NCBI RefSeq assembly: GCF_014839805.1
Contig: NC_051126.1
Coordinates: 10,176,609-10,240,608 of the forward strand
From: Manduca sexta
Lineage: Eukaryota; Arthropoda; Insecta; Lepidoptera; Sphingidae
Direction of reading: 5' to 3'
Length of the DNA: 64,000 bases
The notes beneath the pieces were generated by a model. It did no database searches. It was not told the DNA's origin and saw nothing but the letters and a program-made list of their open reading frames with translations. The first letter of the stretch is position 1; every line of letters starts with the position of its first letter. Positions 1 to 12,100 of the stretch are shown one piece after another. A program made the position numbers and the translations under genes.

Positions 1-868
1 ATCGTACTACAAAACATTTTTACAGGTGGATTAAAGTTATATGTTTATTTTTTTAAACACAAAGAATAAATAATTTATAATACTACACTTTGGAGTGTTT
101 TTTTTTTATTCTAAATTATAAATAATCGTCTAGTTATACGGTAGGTGGTGCTTATAACTGATCTTATATAAAGCAAAAATTGATCCAAACAGATCAATCC
201 GAATAATTTATATCAGAAAAAAAAAAGAATATGTGATGTACAATTGTAATATACAATTGGAATTATATTTAAAAACAATAAATTACACGCATGTTAATGG
301 CACGCATCTGAAAACCTGAAGATTCATTATTATCCCAATAAGGTAGTACAAACTTTTAAAAATGCATTTATTAAAAATGTTAGTCATCCAAAATCTAACT
401 GAAAAAGAATTTTGGAAAATCCACGCAACACTAATTAAGTTATAAAGCTTTGAAATTTGGCATAAGAGGTAGCTGTCAAATAACAGAAATAGCAAACTGT
501 GACGTTATTGAGTATCACTGATCATGACGCTTCGTGCGTGAGATAAAGATAACACGATAACCCAAGCTCAACCCCACATTTGCTCATAACAATATTTCAT
601 ATATGAATAACCTCTTTATTTTTTAATCAATTTTAATGATGATTTCACAGAAGATTTTTTTTTTAATATTTTATTTACCTACGATAATGTACAAAATCAA
701 ATGCAGCAAGCTATCCTATTGGAACAGTTGCACTATACTCATAAATAAATAATAACTAAATTATAGCTTTCTTTTTGTCATCGGTTGAAATACGTCATGT
801 CTTTCATGCGACTAGTCAATGTAGCGAAATATAAAAGTACGTGTATTGTGTGTGTTGCGTACACATCT
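1..868. other. AT-rich intergenic DNA, no gene seen
   Basis: The stretch is strongly AT-rich with short T and A runs. The only open frame of note (283-495, minus) has no recognisable motif and a composition expected by chance. I see no tRNA, repeat structure or promoter that I can support. Confidence 0.5.
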
Positions 869-1189
869 TTATCGTTTTTTTCTTTGTGTATAATTAATGA
901 ACCGATTCAGAACGGATCTACTAATAAAAAATTGTCGGTTTAGTTGTAAAATCGGGAGTTTCTCTTCGATCACGCGCTCAGTTAATTTTACGGTGGATTT
1001 TCTTAACCCTATTTTGTTTTTTTTTATTATAGGATATTGCAAAACTGACATCTGGTAACACTGCCGAGCGCTGTCATTGGGCTCAATTGACTGTTCTTTA
1101 GAGCGTAATATTTCTTTTTTAAAAATGCTGTCATTTGTCAATTTTGAATTTTCATAATATGGTGGAGACCGAGGTTTATATGTATACAT
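869..1189 (-). CDS. small basic hypothetical protein, divergent from NUDCD3
   Basis: I do not recognise this gene. From the ATG at 1187-1189 the frame encodes about 106 residues, rich in Lys and Arg, with no signal peptide or membrane segment. An upstream in-frame ATG at 1249 would overlap the NUDCD3 start, so the inner ATG is preferred. It is the longest frame in this AT-rich stretch and would share a very short divergent promoter (about 47 bp) with NUDCD3. It could equally be a chance frame in the promoter region. No homologue or domain is claimed. Confidence 0.25.
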   Translation of the reverse strand: MYTYKPRSPPYYENSKLTNDSIFKKEILRSKEQSIEPNDSARQCYQMSVLQYPIIKKNKIGLRKSTVKLTERVIEEKLPILQLNRQFFISRSVLNRFINYTQRKKR

Positions 1190-1236
1190 TTTGAAAATCA
1201 AGTAAATAAAGGAATAATTATACGACCTAGTGAAAA

Positions 1237-3234
1237 ATGTCTCATACAAACGATTTTACAAAATATGATGATGTATTGACAAATATATTGGTGAATGAAA
1301 AATCTATTCTGGGCTTCCTTTCGGCTATATTCAGCTTTTTAGCAAGACGGTATGTATGCATGATTTTCATACACATTGTAATACTTGTATACTTAAATTA
1401 TTATTAAATCTCATGACACTTAATTTTCATAGGACCGACTTCTACTATGTCACCGAGGGACCCTACGAAAACATGGGCTTTCCGCCGGGAGTTGCGGAGG
1501 AATTAGTCATAAAAGTTCTCAAAACATGTGACCCAAAGAACCGAAAGGCGCCAAATGGCGCTCGCAAACCCTCAGACATAAATGACGAAATAATGTGCTC
1601 AACTGTTGCCCAAGAAGTGGAAGTTATTGCAGATAATGAGGATGATAATGAAGAAAATGAAACACAAGTTGTCACAGAAAATCCAAAGGAAGAAAAAGAA
1701 GCAACAGCTTCTATATCCATTCCTGAGGACTATAAACCTCCAGTGATACCAACACAAAAGAATAGTGAAACCTATAATGGTGCTCAAAGAGATAATTATT
1801 GTTGGTCGCAGTCTATCACAGAACTTGGTACTTATATAAATTTAATTACCTTCTTTTTTTTTCAATATTCACCTTCTCATTTATATTTTTAAATATTGTG
1901 TTGTATAAATATTTATTTATTATTTTTTAATTACAATAGATTATACTAATATAACATCATACATTTTTATACTTACAGATGTTACAATAAAACTGCCTCC
2001 AAGTGTGAAAAGCTCTAAAGATATAAAGGTGTCTATCAACCCAGGTGATATTTGTGTTGCTTGTAAAAACGGAGATGTTATAATAAAGGATTCATTGCCA
2101 TTCAAAATCAAAACTATTGATAGCTTCTGGAGTATTAGCGAAGGCAAAGTTTTGATTCATTTAGGTAGCTATCATACTAATAACATACTTTCTATTTCAA
2201 TTATTCCCTATATAATTTTTTCATCTACTATTTTTCCACAATGTCAATTTACAGAGAAAGTACAGGAACGATGGTGGGATAAATTATTAAATACTGAGGT
2301 ACCAATTGATCTTTCAAAATAGATTGTTCTCGACGTTTGGATGAGTTACCTGAAGATCATATTGCAAAGGTAAATAATTATTAGAAACATACCTATATGA
2401 GTTCACCACTGCAACTCTTAAACGGTGCATAAAGATTTACTAGTGGCAGTCTTTTTATCTATATGTGATTGATATAAGTCTGTTTCATTTGAGAAAGAAA
2501 AGTCCAAGTTAGGACCCTGATTCCCTATGCCACATATTATTTTGACAGCATTATATAACATGCATTATGTAATTATAATTTGTATTTTATGTATTTCAAT
2601 GTTATTAATTAGCTTACTTATATGCCTTATATTTAAATTAAATGTCAGTTACTTTATTTATGGCTAGTCAACCTTATAGTGGTACTCCACCATAAGGTTG
2701 TCTGGGAGGGAATACCTTTAGCTTTAAGTCTAAATACATTTGTATATAATATGCAAATAAATGAACATGCACATAATGCATCTTATCATGTTTACAACAA
2801 TTGAAATTGGCACAACAATTGGAATTGTACACCATTTCACACCAATTCCAAGAAGCTATAATTTGAAAATTTTGCCCAACTTGGGATTTGAACCCTAGAC
2901 CTATAGATCCAGCTCACAAACTCTGTCACTAGACTAAGGAAGAAACAAATGTCTATTGAATATACTTTTGAAAGAATACCATTTTCTCCTATTTACCCAA
3001 AATAGTTACAAGTTAATTACAATACATTATTGAAAATTTTTCAAATATTTTTAGATCAAGGAATTGCAATGGAATCAAGAACAAAAAAGTAAGGGTCTAC
3101 CTACAAGTGATGACATACGTAACATGGAAATTTTGAAGAAGGCATGGAATGCTCCAGGCTCTCCATTTAAAGGACAAGAGTATGATCCTTCATTGTTGCA
3201 ACTGTCATCACAAACATTGGGAAAAAAGGATTGA
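1237..3234 (+). CDS. NUDCD3: NudC domain-containing protein 3 (co-chaperone), frame broken in exon 4
   Basis: Five exons are supported by GT/AG borders and matching phases: 1237-1349, 1433-1827, 1979-2164, 2255-2369 and 3055-3234. The family consists of HSP90/HSP70-linked co-chaperones that stabilise client proteins, including dynein intermediate chain. The N-terminal part (exons 1-2) carries the conserved YYxxxGPxxNMGFPPG-type block, followed by an acidic Glu/Asp-rich linker. Exon 3 and the start of exon 4 hold the CS domain (roughly residues 168-255), including DSFWSI and the ERWWDKLL block. Exon 5 has the conserved C-terminal tail with KKAWNAPGSPFKGQ and YDPS. Exon 4 reads into TAG at 2320-2322 just after PIDLSK, but shifting one base at the A run 2316-2319 restores a conserved frame into exon 5. 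With one extra A the gene would encode 329 residues, near the human 361. A single missing base, from sequence error or a real allele, is likely. AATAAA signals lie at 3278-3283 and 3324-3329. Confidence 0.9.
2320..2322 (+). other. premature stop from a -1 frameshift in NUDCD3 exon 4
   Basis: TAG follows a four-A run (2316-2319). Conserved C-terminal sequence continues in the +1-shifted frame to the splice donor at 2370 and on through exon 5, so one A appears to be missing. Confidence 0.85.
2868..2945 (-). repeat. tRNA-related SINE head fragment in NUDCD3 intron 4
   Basis: On the minus strand there is an A-box-like TTAGTCTAGTGA and, about 35 bases later, a B-box-like GGGTTCAAATCC, in the order of a tRNA-derived Pol III promoter. 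No clear tail or target duplication was found, so this is a fragment or a diverged copy. Confidence 0.5.
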
Positions 3235-3277
3235 AATATAATAGAGATATAACGGAAAGATATTTTTCTTTTGTAAA

Positions 3278-3283
3278 AATAAA
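3278..3283 (+). terminator. polyadenylation signal AATAAA of NUDCD3
   Basis: A canonical hexamer 44 bases past the stop; a second one is at 3324-3329. Both lie before the convergent 3' end of the dehydrogenase at 3417. Confidence 0.5.
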
Positions 3284-3416
3284 TGCAACATATTTTTCTT
3301 ATAAAATATTCTAGTATATTATGAATAAACTCATTTTATAAATATAAAAAAATATGCATAAACTTTAGAATATATAACAGTTCTGTGTAAAAAAAAAAAA
3401 CATTTTTAAAATAAAG

Positions 3417-4461
3417 TCAAAATCCACTTAACACAAGCTTTCCAATCATTTTCTGCTCCTCTATAAGCCTATGGGCTTCCCTCAAATTGGCAGCATTAAT
3501 CGGTGACAATGTTTTTGTAAGTGTACATTTTAGTGTACCATTGTCTAGCATTTTTGATACCTCCTGCAATATCTCATGATGGCGGAAAAATCTTCCGTAT
3601 CATATTTGATTCTAGTTAACATGGACTCTGACACTAAAGTAACACTTTTGTCCTTCAAAGGCCTTAAATCAACAGGTCCGCTACTGTCAACAATGATTGA
3701 GATCTTGCCTTGGGGTTTAATTATTTTCATTAATGTATCCCAATAAGGAAATGGATCATAGTTTACTAGGATGAAATCAACACCATTTGCATAACCAAGT
3801 TTATCTAGCTGTGGTTCCAAATCCTCTGTGTGGTTGAGGACAATGTTAGCTCCATGTTGCAGAGTAAAAGCTTGAGATTTAGGCCGTGATGCAGTTCCAA
3901 TTACAGTCAGCCCTAAATTCTTTTGCAATTTGAGTTGCCACAGATCCAACACCACCGGCACTGTTAATAATTAAAAGAGTTTTACCTTTATCTTTCTCAG
4001 ACAGCAAAAGCCGGTCATATATTGTTTCATAGGCCGTCACTGAAGTTAATGGCATAGCAGCTGCTTTCCTCGAATGTTAAAGATTTCGGTTTTAAGCCCA
4101 CTAAGACTTCATTTAAAGCGACATACTGTGCATTAGATCCATTTCTTCTTAAATCGCCGGTGAAAAACACTTCATCACCCACACTGAAAATCTTTGCATT
4201 TTCACCTTTAGCGACAACAACTCCTGATCCGTCCCAGCCTAGAATCCTCGGCGTTGCTTCTACATTTGGCTTAGGGGCCCGTTGTTTAGTATCAATTGGA
4301 TTAACCGATGTAGCCTTTACTTCAACTAAAACATCTTTTTCTCGTATCTTTGGTATCTCAAGCTGTATATCCATAAGACTGTCGAAATTAGATATTGGTA
4401 AGTATTTATACAAACCAACACCTTTCATAGTTTTCGGTAATATTTGATTCAAAGAAGCCAT
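3417..4461 (-). pseudogene. zinc-type alcohol dehydrogenase-like protein (MDR family), intronless, three frame breaks
   Basis: The encoded protein belongs to the medium-chain dehydrogenase/reductase superfamily and most closely resembles the bacterial zinc-type alcohol dehydrogenase-like group (NADPH-dependent oxidoreductases). Visible blocks in order: start of the catalytic domain MKGVGLYKYLP, LVEVKATSVNPIDTK, ILGWDGSGVV, GDEVFFTGDL, RNGSNAQY, the nucleotide-binding AGGVGS in the middle, [17 protein letters not shown], and a C-terminal IGKLVLSGF. Start choice: ATG 4459-4461; the Met at 4426-4428 matches the usual bacterial start better. No intron is needed. The frame breaks three times, each by one base at a short homopolymer: an extra base near 4065-4067, an extra base near 3915-3924, and a missing base at 3586-3590. 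Correcting all three gives about 347 residues, a normal family length. It is either a recently decayed gene or a gene hit by sequence errors. Lack of introns and the bacterial look suggest horizontal transfer, which needs a tree. Confidence 0.8.
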
Positions 4462-4469
4462 TTCTTGCA

Positions 4470-5005
4470 CAGTTGGACGTAGACCAATGACAAAATACGA
4501 TAACGCGATAAATACGTAATTTAAACACACATGCATGCTTGCAATAAAATAGAAATACGGCCCAGATAATATCAGAATTTCTTTGTAGGTTGATAAGTTG
4601 TATATAGATACGGAAATAAATAAAAAAATTTGCTATCGAGATTATTGGCGGGAAATTGGGCCTCCCACCCTCGCTGGCCGTCGCATAAAACGGAGACAAA
4701 TAAACTTTATAGAACTTAGGTACCTTTTTTATATTATTTAATTTTTAACCGAGAGTTTCCTGTTTCATAGTAGTTCACATTTATTTGACGTAATCGACTT
4801 TCAGTAGGTTTAAAAATTGGTAAAATTATATACCTACTTACATAAATTGTTAAAAATATTGTTAAAAGAAAAAATTATATAAACAATTAGAATTACTAAC
4901 GACAGCTGATTTCTGAACTGATTCTGAATTCATATTTCCGTAAAATTTTGGCGGAAACTACGAACAGTCCATGGTGTCCTAAAATTTCGTAGACAGATAT
5001 CCTGT
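4470..5005. other. intergenic DNA upstream of the dehydrogenase
   Basis: AT-rich sequence with one frame (4406-4699, minus) that overlaps the dehydrogenase start and has no supporting motif. Nothing else is seen. Confidence 0.4.
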
Positions 5006-5009
5006 AGGT

Positions 5010-5215
5010 ATGTATATAATATTTAGTGATTTTTTATATTTACGCCAATGTTAGACATTGAAAAATACTATTTTACGGATTTTATCGCGGTTTTTATGTT
5101 ATAATTTTCTCAATCAAGAAAAAGATTATAAAGAAAGAGGGAACTAGAAAGGATTTAACTAAGTATAATATAAAAATCGCGATAAAATTCGTAAAATATT
5201 TTTATTTCAATACAT
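5010..5215. repeat. foldback (MITE-like) repeat
   Basis: Left arm around 5058-5110 and right arm around 5160-5210 are imperfect inverted copies: ACGGATTTTATCGCG on the left pairs with CGCGATAAAATTCGT on the right. The left part (ATGTTAGACATTGAAA) is also shared with the repeat at 55835-56155, so this is a dispersed family rather than a chance palindrome. Confidence 0.6.
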
Positions 5216-6150
5216 AATAATTCTACATTACATAATACATACCCAATGTTTGAACTTCAAAGATCACCTATATACCTACTTATCTATGTCAGTGTGTAAA
5301 TTACCTACCTACTACTTTTATACCTACATAGCTACTCAAATGCATTTTATAAATTACTAGTTTTTGCTCGGGTCTCCAGCCAAGGAGAGCATTAAAAAAG
5401 TCCCACAATTACAAGATAAACAGTGTTGTGCGTAAAATTTCATCGAAATTAATTTAGCAGTTTCTGCTTTAACTTACCTACTTATTTCTAATAATTAATA
5501 CCCAAAACTTTTCAGCCACTTCCACATACCAAGTATATAATATTGGCAAATCGATTAAGTTATTATCGACACCTACAACATCACTATAAATTACGGATTT
5601 TTTTATCACAATAATGTACGGTTGACTCACCTTTGACCTATTGATACGTTGCATAATATTGTTACCACCAATAAGACGAAAGTATATTCAATAAGTATAG
5701 ATAGATATCTATAGTAGCGCTGCTAAATTATGGCTAGTTTGAAGTTAGACTGCTGATGCGCCACAAAAGGAGTCTTGATATTCATTGACGTAGGTATTGT
5801 TTTTTATTTCAATGGCTATGCTACCCTTTTGTAGGTGATCTATTTATTTTATTATATTTGAGCAATGGACTTTAGATAGTGACAGGCCACCGAGTGCAAA
5901 AAAAATGTGTTTTATGTTATTTCTCAATAATACGACTCTACCACTTTTGAGGAGAGTATCTTCCAAGATCGTTGAGAACCAGATATTAAATATATATTCG
6001 GGTCAAGAGCGTCGATGGGTTGATATGGAGAATAGATATGAGAAAAGTCGAGCACATCCCGCTTTATCAATAACGTCTTAATTGTAAATATTAGTGTGGT
6101 GCATTCATTTGAGCTTAACTGCATTGTGTCCCTTGTGAGTATACGAGTAT
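5216..6150. other. intergenic DNA, no gene seen
   Basis: AT-rich. A 66-residue frame on the minus strand at 5924-6124 lacks recognisable motifs and sits just outside the inverted-repeat element that follows. Confidence 0.4.
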
Positions 6151-6151
6151 C

Positions 6152-6800
6152 GTTTAGTCCATTGAAATGTTACATTTTTTAGGCCTTACGTTGACGCAAA
6201 TTTTGAAATGTAGGGGGTCAGTGTAAAGTTAAAACCAAGTTTGTGTGGTCGCCACCCTTGTCCCACGTCCGCCATCTTGAAAATAGGGGTTGAAATGTTT
6301 TTTACGATGTATCTCTTAAACTATTTATCTGACAAAAAAAAATTATAATCATTTTTTGTTGCAAATTAAATTCTCTACAACTTTGGTCCAGTAACTTTTT
6401 GTCGTAGAACTAATAAATAAAAAAGTTATAAGCGAAAATGTGAAGAAATTCAATGTTAAGCAATGTCCATTGCATCGTCATCAGAACGTGTGTTTATAAG
6501 GTTCATAATACTTTTTTTTGTACTCTCATTACGTACAACACAAACCCGCGGTTGTCGGCTTGTACCCGAATTACTTGGATCCTGAATCGCTTTGGCACAG
6601 ATGAAGCAATTGTTCACAAAATCAAAGTCTGACTCTGGAGCTTCTGAAACTGACGATATTTTCAAGATGGCGGCCGTGGGACAAGGGTGGCGACCCCACA
6701 AACTTGGTTTTAGCTTTACACTGACCCCCCCTACACTTCAAAAAAATAAAATTGCGTCCTCTAAAAAACACAACCCCAAATGTAACTTTTCAATGTACTA
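6152..6800. mobile_element. non-autonomous element with about 140-bp terminal inverted repeats
   Basis: The arms 6152-6285 and 6655-6800 are inverted copies of each other: for example GTGGTCGCCACCCTTGTCCC on the left and GGGACAAGGGTGGCGACC on the right, and CATTGAAATGTTAC against GTAACTTTTCAATG near the ends. The interior holds a short minus-strand coding remnant. No clear target duplication was identified. Superfamily not assigned. Confidence 0.7.
6456..6701 (-). pseudogene. coding remnant with a CxxC motif inside the inverted-repeat element
   Basis: An 81-residue frame. Its first 20 or so residues come from the right terminal repeat and are probably not coding. The rest has NCFICAKA, RVCVVRNES and a polar tail, which looks like a piece of a protein. 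The frame ends at 6456 inside the element. Function unknown; probably a fragment captured or left over in the element. Confidence 0.35.
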
Positions 6801-8250
6801 TTTATCCGACATATAAAATTGACTGGCGCACTAAGTAAAAGTAGGTACCTAGTAATTTCTTTTTCCTTAAGAATTATGACAGAAGGTAAAAATAAAGCAA
6901 AGAAATCTGAAAATAAACAACATTCCATTGATGCTTGTACATTTATTTCTATTAAGATATGATAACTAATTTTCTCGTACGTCGTATCAACATTTACACA
7001 TTATATTACAAGCCGATCGGTATATATCACAGAATATGCGTAACAAGTCACAATATGCGAAAATAACATCACTATAGCTTATTATTTCAAATAAATACAT
7101 TTTATAACACAAAGATTATAATTAAGATGAGCAGGCAGGGCGATTACGTAGGACGTCAATAGGATGAGCAAAGAGGAGCTAATATCCGTCAACAGTCAAA
7201 TCCAAAGGACGAAGCGACTTCTATTTTACGTCTACCTAAAGAACTACAAAATACAAATAATAAGTGCATTCAATCGCTATTAGACACCTATAGGTACACG
7301 ATATAGCAATTTTAAATACTCATCTAATTCCACTTCATACAGACATCTGAACGAGGTTTATATTTTTTGTAAAATATTTTTATGATATGAGAACACATAG
7401 ATATAGTCTGAGAATACAGTCTACACCATGAAGAATGAATACTTTAAGTATATGAATCAAAACAGTCTAAAACAATTATTTGGAACATTATAATCTCCTA
7501 ACTATAATTAAGTTAGAATAAATATATGTAGTTTCTCTATTAAAGGTAAAATAAAATTATAACATCAACAAACTTATTAGAGTAAATCTACATTAAACCA
7601 TTTACTTGTAACGTAATGCAAATTGATAGTAAAATTTAACGGTCTGGCATTTAATGTCATGTTGCAAAAGAAAAGCCTGTTCAGAGCGTCACGTCATTGC
7701 TTTAAAATCGCCTACGTCTATGACAATTGGTATACTTTCGTAATAAACATAGGCTTCAGAGGATTTTTTAGTTTTATATATAGGTAAGATACCTATCACA
7801 AAAAGCTACGAAGTTTCGGCTTTTATATTCATTTTCTAGGTGCTAGATGCTAAATAGTACTTATAGCATATTCTATTTTTTACATTACTTATTCCTACAA
7901 GTAAATGGCTATATGCGTTTTTATCCTTTCATAATTACTTATAACATGATAGGTATCTGATGATTTTAATACATTGAAATACTTAGGTACTGTACAAAAA
8001 GTTAAGTTAACATTTTGTAAATATTCAACGTCGGATATTAAATAATCCATTCATTAACAATGATATTATTAGAACATATTTTGTTTCTTCATTGATATGC
8101 TCTATCCCACAATAATGCCCATACAACACAAATTCATTCACTCTTCAAGAAGGTCAAAGTCGGTAGGAACAGTCTACAATTAGATAATTGTGGAGGTACT
8201 TACAATTTTCCATTCCCATACTGGAAATATGATTAAGAAATATAATTTTT
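6801..8250. other. intergenic DNA, no gene seen
   Basis: AT-rich sequence with no open frame of note, no tRNA and no clear repeat boundary that I can support. Confidence 0.4.
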
Positions 8251-8251
8251 T

Positions 8252-8425
8252 TGATTGCTTTGAATGACGAGATGAGCTTGCCGTCCGCCTGATGGTAAGC
8301 GATACGACGCCCATGAACAGTAGAAACACCATCCAACACCTTGAATTACAAATATTGTTTGGCATTCCACTGCGCTCGCCATCCTAAGATATGAGATGTT
8401 AAGTCTTATTATGTCCAATAATACA
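8252..8425 (+). repeat. dispersed repeat, family A, copy 1
   Basis: About 170 bp sharing GCTTGCCGTCCGCCTGATGG, AACAGTAGAAACACCAT and CCACTGCGCTCGCCATCCTA with the copy at 49515-49690. Shorter pieces occur at 47043-47100 (plus) and 52335-52420 (minus). No intact Pol III boxes were seen. Confidence 0.7.
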
Positions 8426-9116
8426 CTGGCTACATTTCGCGTATTTTTCATTTCATAAGTAAATATCTTGAATGAATCAGGCAGTGCTTTTGGATATTAA
8501 AAATGGGACCATTTGTAGTCTATACCAACATAAACATAAGTACATATATATGTCATTTGTACTAAACATTTGTACAATCTTATACATTCAAACGCATAGT
8601 CAATATTCACACACTCATAATTACTTCCTTGGCCTTGAAATTAATCGTTTAATACTTTTATTACAGAAAGACATTATGTAGTGATACACGTCTCCTATTT
8701 ATAATATGATGATTCCTTATTTTCATTAGTTTATAAATACATTGCAATCTTTATAAGTATACCATATCAAATACAATACGTACGATTTGTGTACCAACAG
8801 CCATTCAATAATTGATTATTTATCCCGTCAATTAATAATTATATTGTTTCTGTATACTATGTTAAATTTATAAATCAGGTCACGTTTTTATACAAAGTTG
8901 ATTATTTAGTCCGATGCGACTTAGTATTTCATCACACTGTAATTAGGTTATTCAACATGTACGAGTATAATATAAAATGCCTCAATAAGTCAGATCATAA
9001 TTCCATAAACGATAATAAACACGTAAATGCAAATATGGCAATAAATACATTTGGTACCGATATTAAAATTACAAACTTAAATGATTTTGTTACATTGAAA
9101 ACGACTCGTTAATTAT
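8426..9116. other. region downstream of the TBC1D16 stop
   Basis: AT-rich, probably the 3' UTR of TBC1D16 followed by intergenic DNA. A 69-residue plus-strand frame at 8472-8681 has no supporting features. Confidence 0.35.
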
Positions 9117-12100
9117 TTACTGAACAGTGTATTCGCAGAAGTCGTGGGCGCCAGTGCATTCGACGCTGGGACGGTGGGTGGAATCCCAAATCCCCGGGCC
9201 GCATCGCTGGCACATACCCGCCAGTGTGCAAGGAATGCGAACCAACTGCCTAAACTGGTGAAGCAAACCGCGAGCCTTGCGCAATATCAACCGACCGTCC
9301 ATGTACATGGCTGAAAATAAATGTGTCATTGGAAATAACTTTGTAATGTTTTATGACGAACTGTTTTTGTAAACTTTCAAAGCAGCGATCATGTTTTGTT
9401 TGCGTTTGTTTACATGAGTTTATACCCAATCATTAAACAAATATAAATGAGAAATAGGATCCAATAAAACCCATACATAGTGGATGGTACCAACTTCTAA
9501 TCAGTGATACAAAATATCCCCCTTTAACTCACAAAGTGATAGACGTATGAAACAAAGGGACAGAATAATATTGATTATAAGTAGATAATTATTAGCACCA
9601 GCGATTATCTAAATAACAATAAAAATAGGAACGTTTGTGAGTTTGTTTGTTTGAATATTTGTAGGGGCTTATCTCTGGAATTACTAAACCGATAAAAAAG
9701 AAACACGAATAGAAAGTTACATTACTCCTGAGTGCTATAGCCTACTTTTTATCATCATATAGAATATAACTTACCAAGAGAACTGAAGTGCAACAGCATT
9801 TCATCGGTGTTGAGATCTTGGGCGATGACGTCATCCGCGTAGACAGCAATGATGGCCAGGCACAGGAACAAGTGGAAGTAGTCCGTCTGGTAGTTCGCCC
9901 AGCAAGCTTCCCACATGCGCAGCGCTACGGCTTCGGTAAACTCCCTCTTGAAACACCTGTTATGTTTCATTAGAAATTTGATCCTTCGAGCTCGAGTTTC
10001 GGTTATGCGAGTTTGTAACGGAAATATTTAAAAGCTATTATGTAAGTTTTTGAGAGTCAAGTCATAATAAGAAATTAACGGTACCTTAGTATAATATTAT
10101 GACTCAAGATCTGCAAGATTTACGTACATATTTGTACTTGCTAATTGTATTCAATGTAAGTAGGTATTGATTCTTTGATTCCATAGTCTATTTGCTAGCA
10201 TAAGTATTTATAGCGTAGCTACGCGTTATGCTTCCGTGATATATTTGAAATTAATGGTGTTCTTCGCGAAGTACCCTTTATGTACTTATTGTGATATTGA
10301 TATGGAAATCAATATCCGTAAAGATTTACTGATACTTTAAGTCCTTCCTATAGTTGGTGATGGACGTACACTACGAACTTAAAACATGCGGCTTTATAAG
10401 AACGCGTACATACTCGGTTAGATGTCTCAGACACACGACAGGCTTACTAATAATGGTTCATGGTGTCGAACAATGAAAACGAGGGCTGCGAAACACAGAC
10501 AATAAAACGATGCATATTATGATACTTACAACAATATCCAACGGTGGCAGAACAGCAGTTCCATGGCATCCACGTGTTTCTCTAAGTGTTTGTAAAAGTG
10601 TGGCAGCATTAACCTTATCAGCTCTCGCAAATAACTCTGTAATTAATTGGATAAGCGTATTACGAGACATATTTTCAATTTAACGGAAACAAGGAAACTT
10701 CTGCTGTTTAATGTATTCCTAGAATCTGGGACAAACAATGTCTCAGAAGAGGTAATAAATAAATACTTATAAATTTAAAGACATATTTGACGCCATCATA
10801 ATACTTATGTACTGAGAGCGTAATAGAGAAGGAAATAAAAAAAGACAATATACACATAATAATAAAAGATAAGGAAAAAGGACATAAGTACATTTTTAAA
10901 ATATTGTAAGCAAGTAGCACTTAAGGTAATAAATAATTATGTACCTAATAATAAGTGTAGAGAGTAAGCATACATAAATAAAACATAAATAAGGAAAGAA
11001 AATAAATAAAATACATAAAAAAAAATAATAAAATATATAAAAACTCTGGTACTGCCAGGGGGAACGAGAAAAAAAAAATAAAAAATACTTATGTACTTGC
11101 GTATCATTCGTTTCGTTCCATATACATATACTATTTTAATCTCATAGGATCTAGATTTCTACAACTATGCACTAAAGAAAATTAGACAACAATGCATTAC
11201 ACCGTCGTAGTTTTACTTGTTTGCAACGTCGTAATCTATTTTACGCGGTAAATAGGTACCTAGAAATGGTGTTGAGTGTATTCGGAACTTAATAATTTAC
11301 GACGAGACTGCTATATATTATGTTGTTTTTAATATTTTTTAATTTATTAAGTCTGTGCGATTTGGGGTTTTAGGATCGTGACATAAATGTTAAGTTGACA
11401 GAAGTTTTGGGCGCCAAAACGACCAGAGCAAGCAGTCAGTGTTATAAGTTAGACATAGTAGTTAACCATTATGTATTTTTAAATAAATAGTTGGCAATAT
11501 AACCCAAATTCATTACATAAAAGGGACTTACAAGGTTATTATCCATGTCGTTATCTGTTGGTGTGCATACGAATATCGCTCGCTGCATGAGACCGACGAA
11601 ACACCAGAATGCCTCCGCTTCGCATTTTATCTCGCACAAAACCGGCGCCAATAAATCGCTCATGCCTTGGGTGTAACTAAGGAAGGAAAACAGGACGTTA
11701 GTGAGATGTGAGGATCATTGCTTCTAGAAAATTAATGGTTATCAACTCATATGAATGCAACAGGGCTAGCGCAGATCTAACAAAAAATACTATATTATGG
11801 ATGATAATAAAGTTCTATGCTATAGAATATTTTATTATTTTTTCTTTTTTTATACACGCAAATTGACTCTTCTGTACCTGACTATCGGTGCAGTGCAATG
11901 GCATCTTGATAGAGTATTGACTGACAGAGATAACACCTCATTAGTCAACATAATTACTACCGACAACTCCCAGGATTCGACACATTTACATACGTGAGCC
12001 ACTATGGCACGTTTTACACCTTTCGCCGTGGTCGCTATAATGTAGCATTTAAAGAGTTGGGAAACCTGTTGTTTGCTGTATATACCTACTACTTTGTTAG

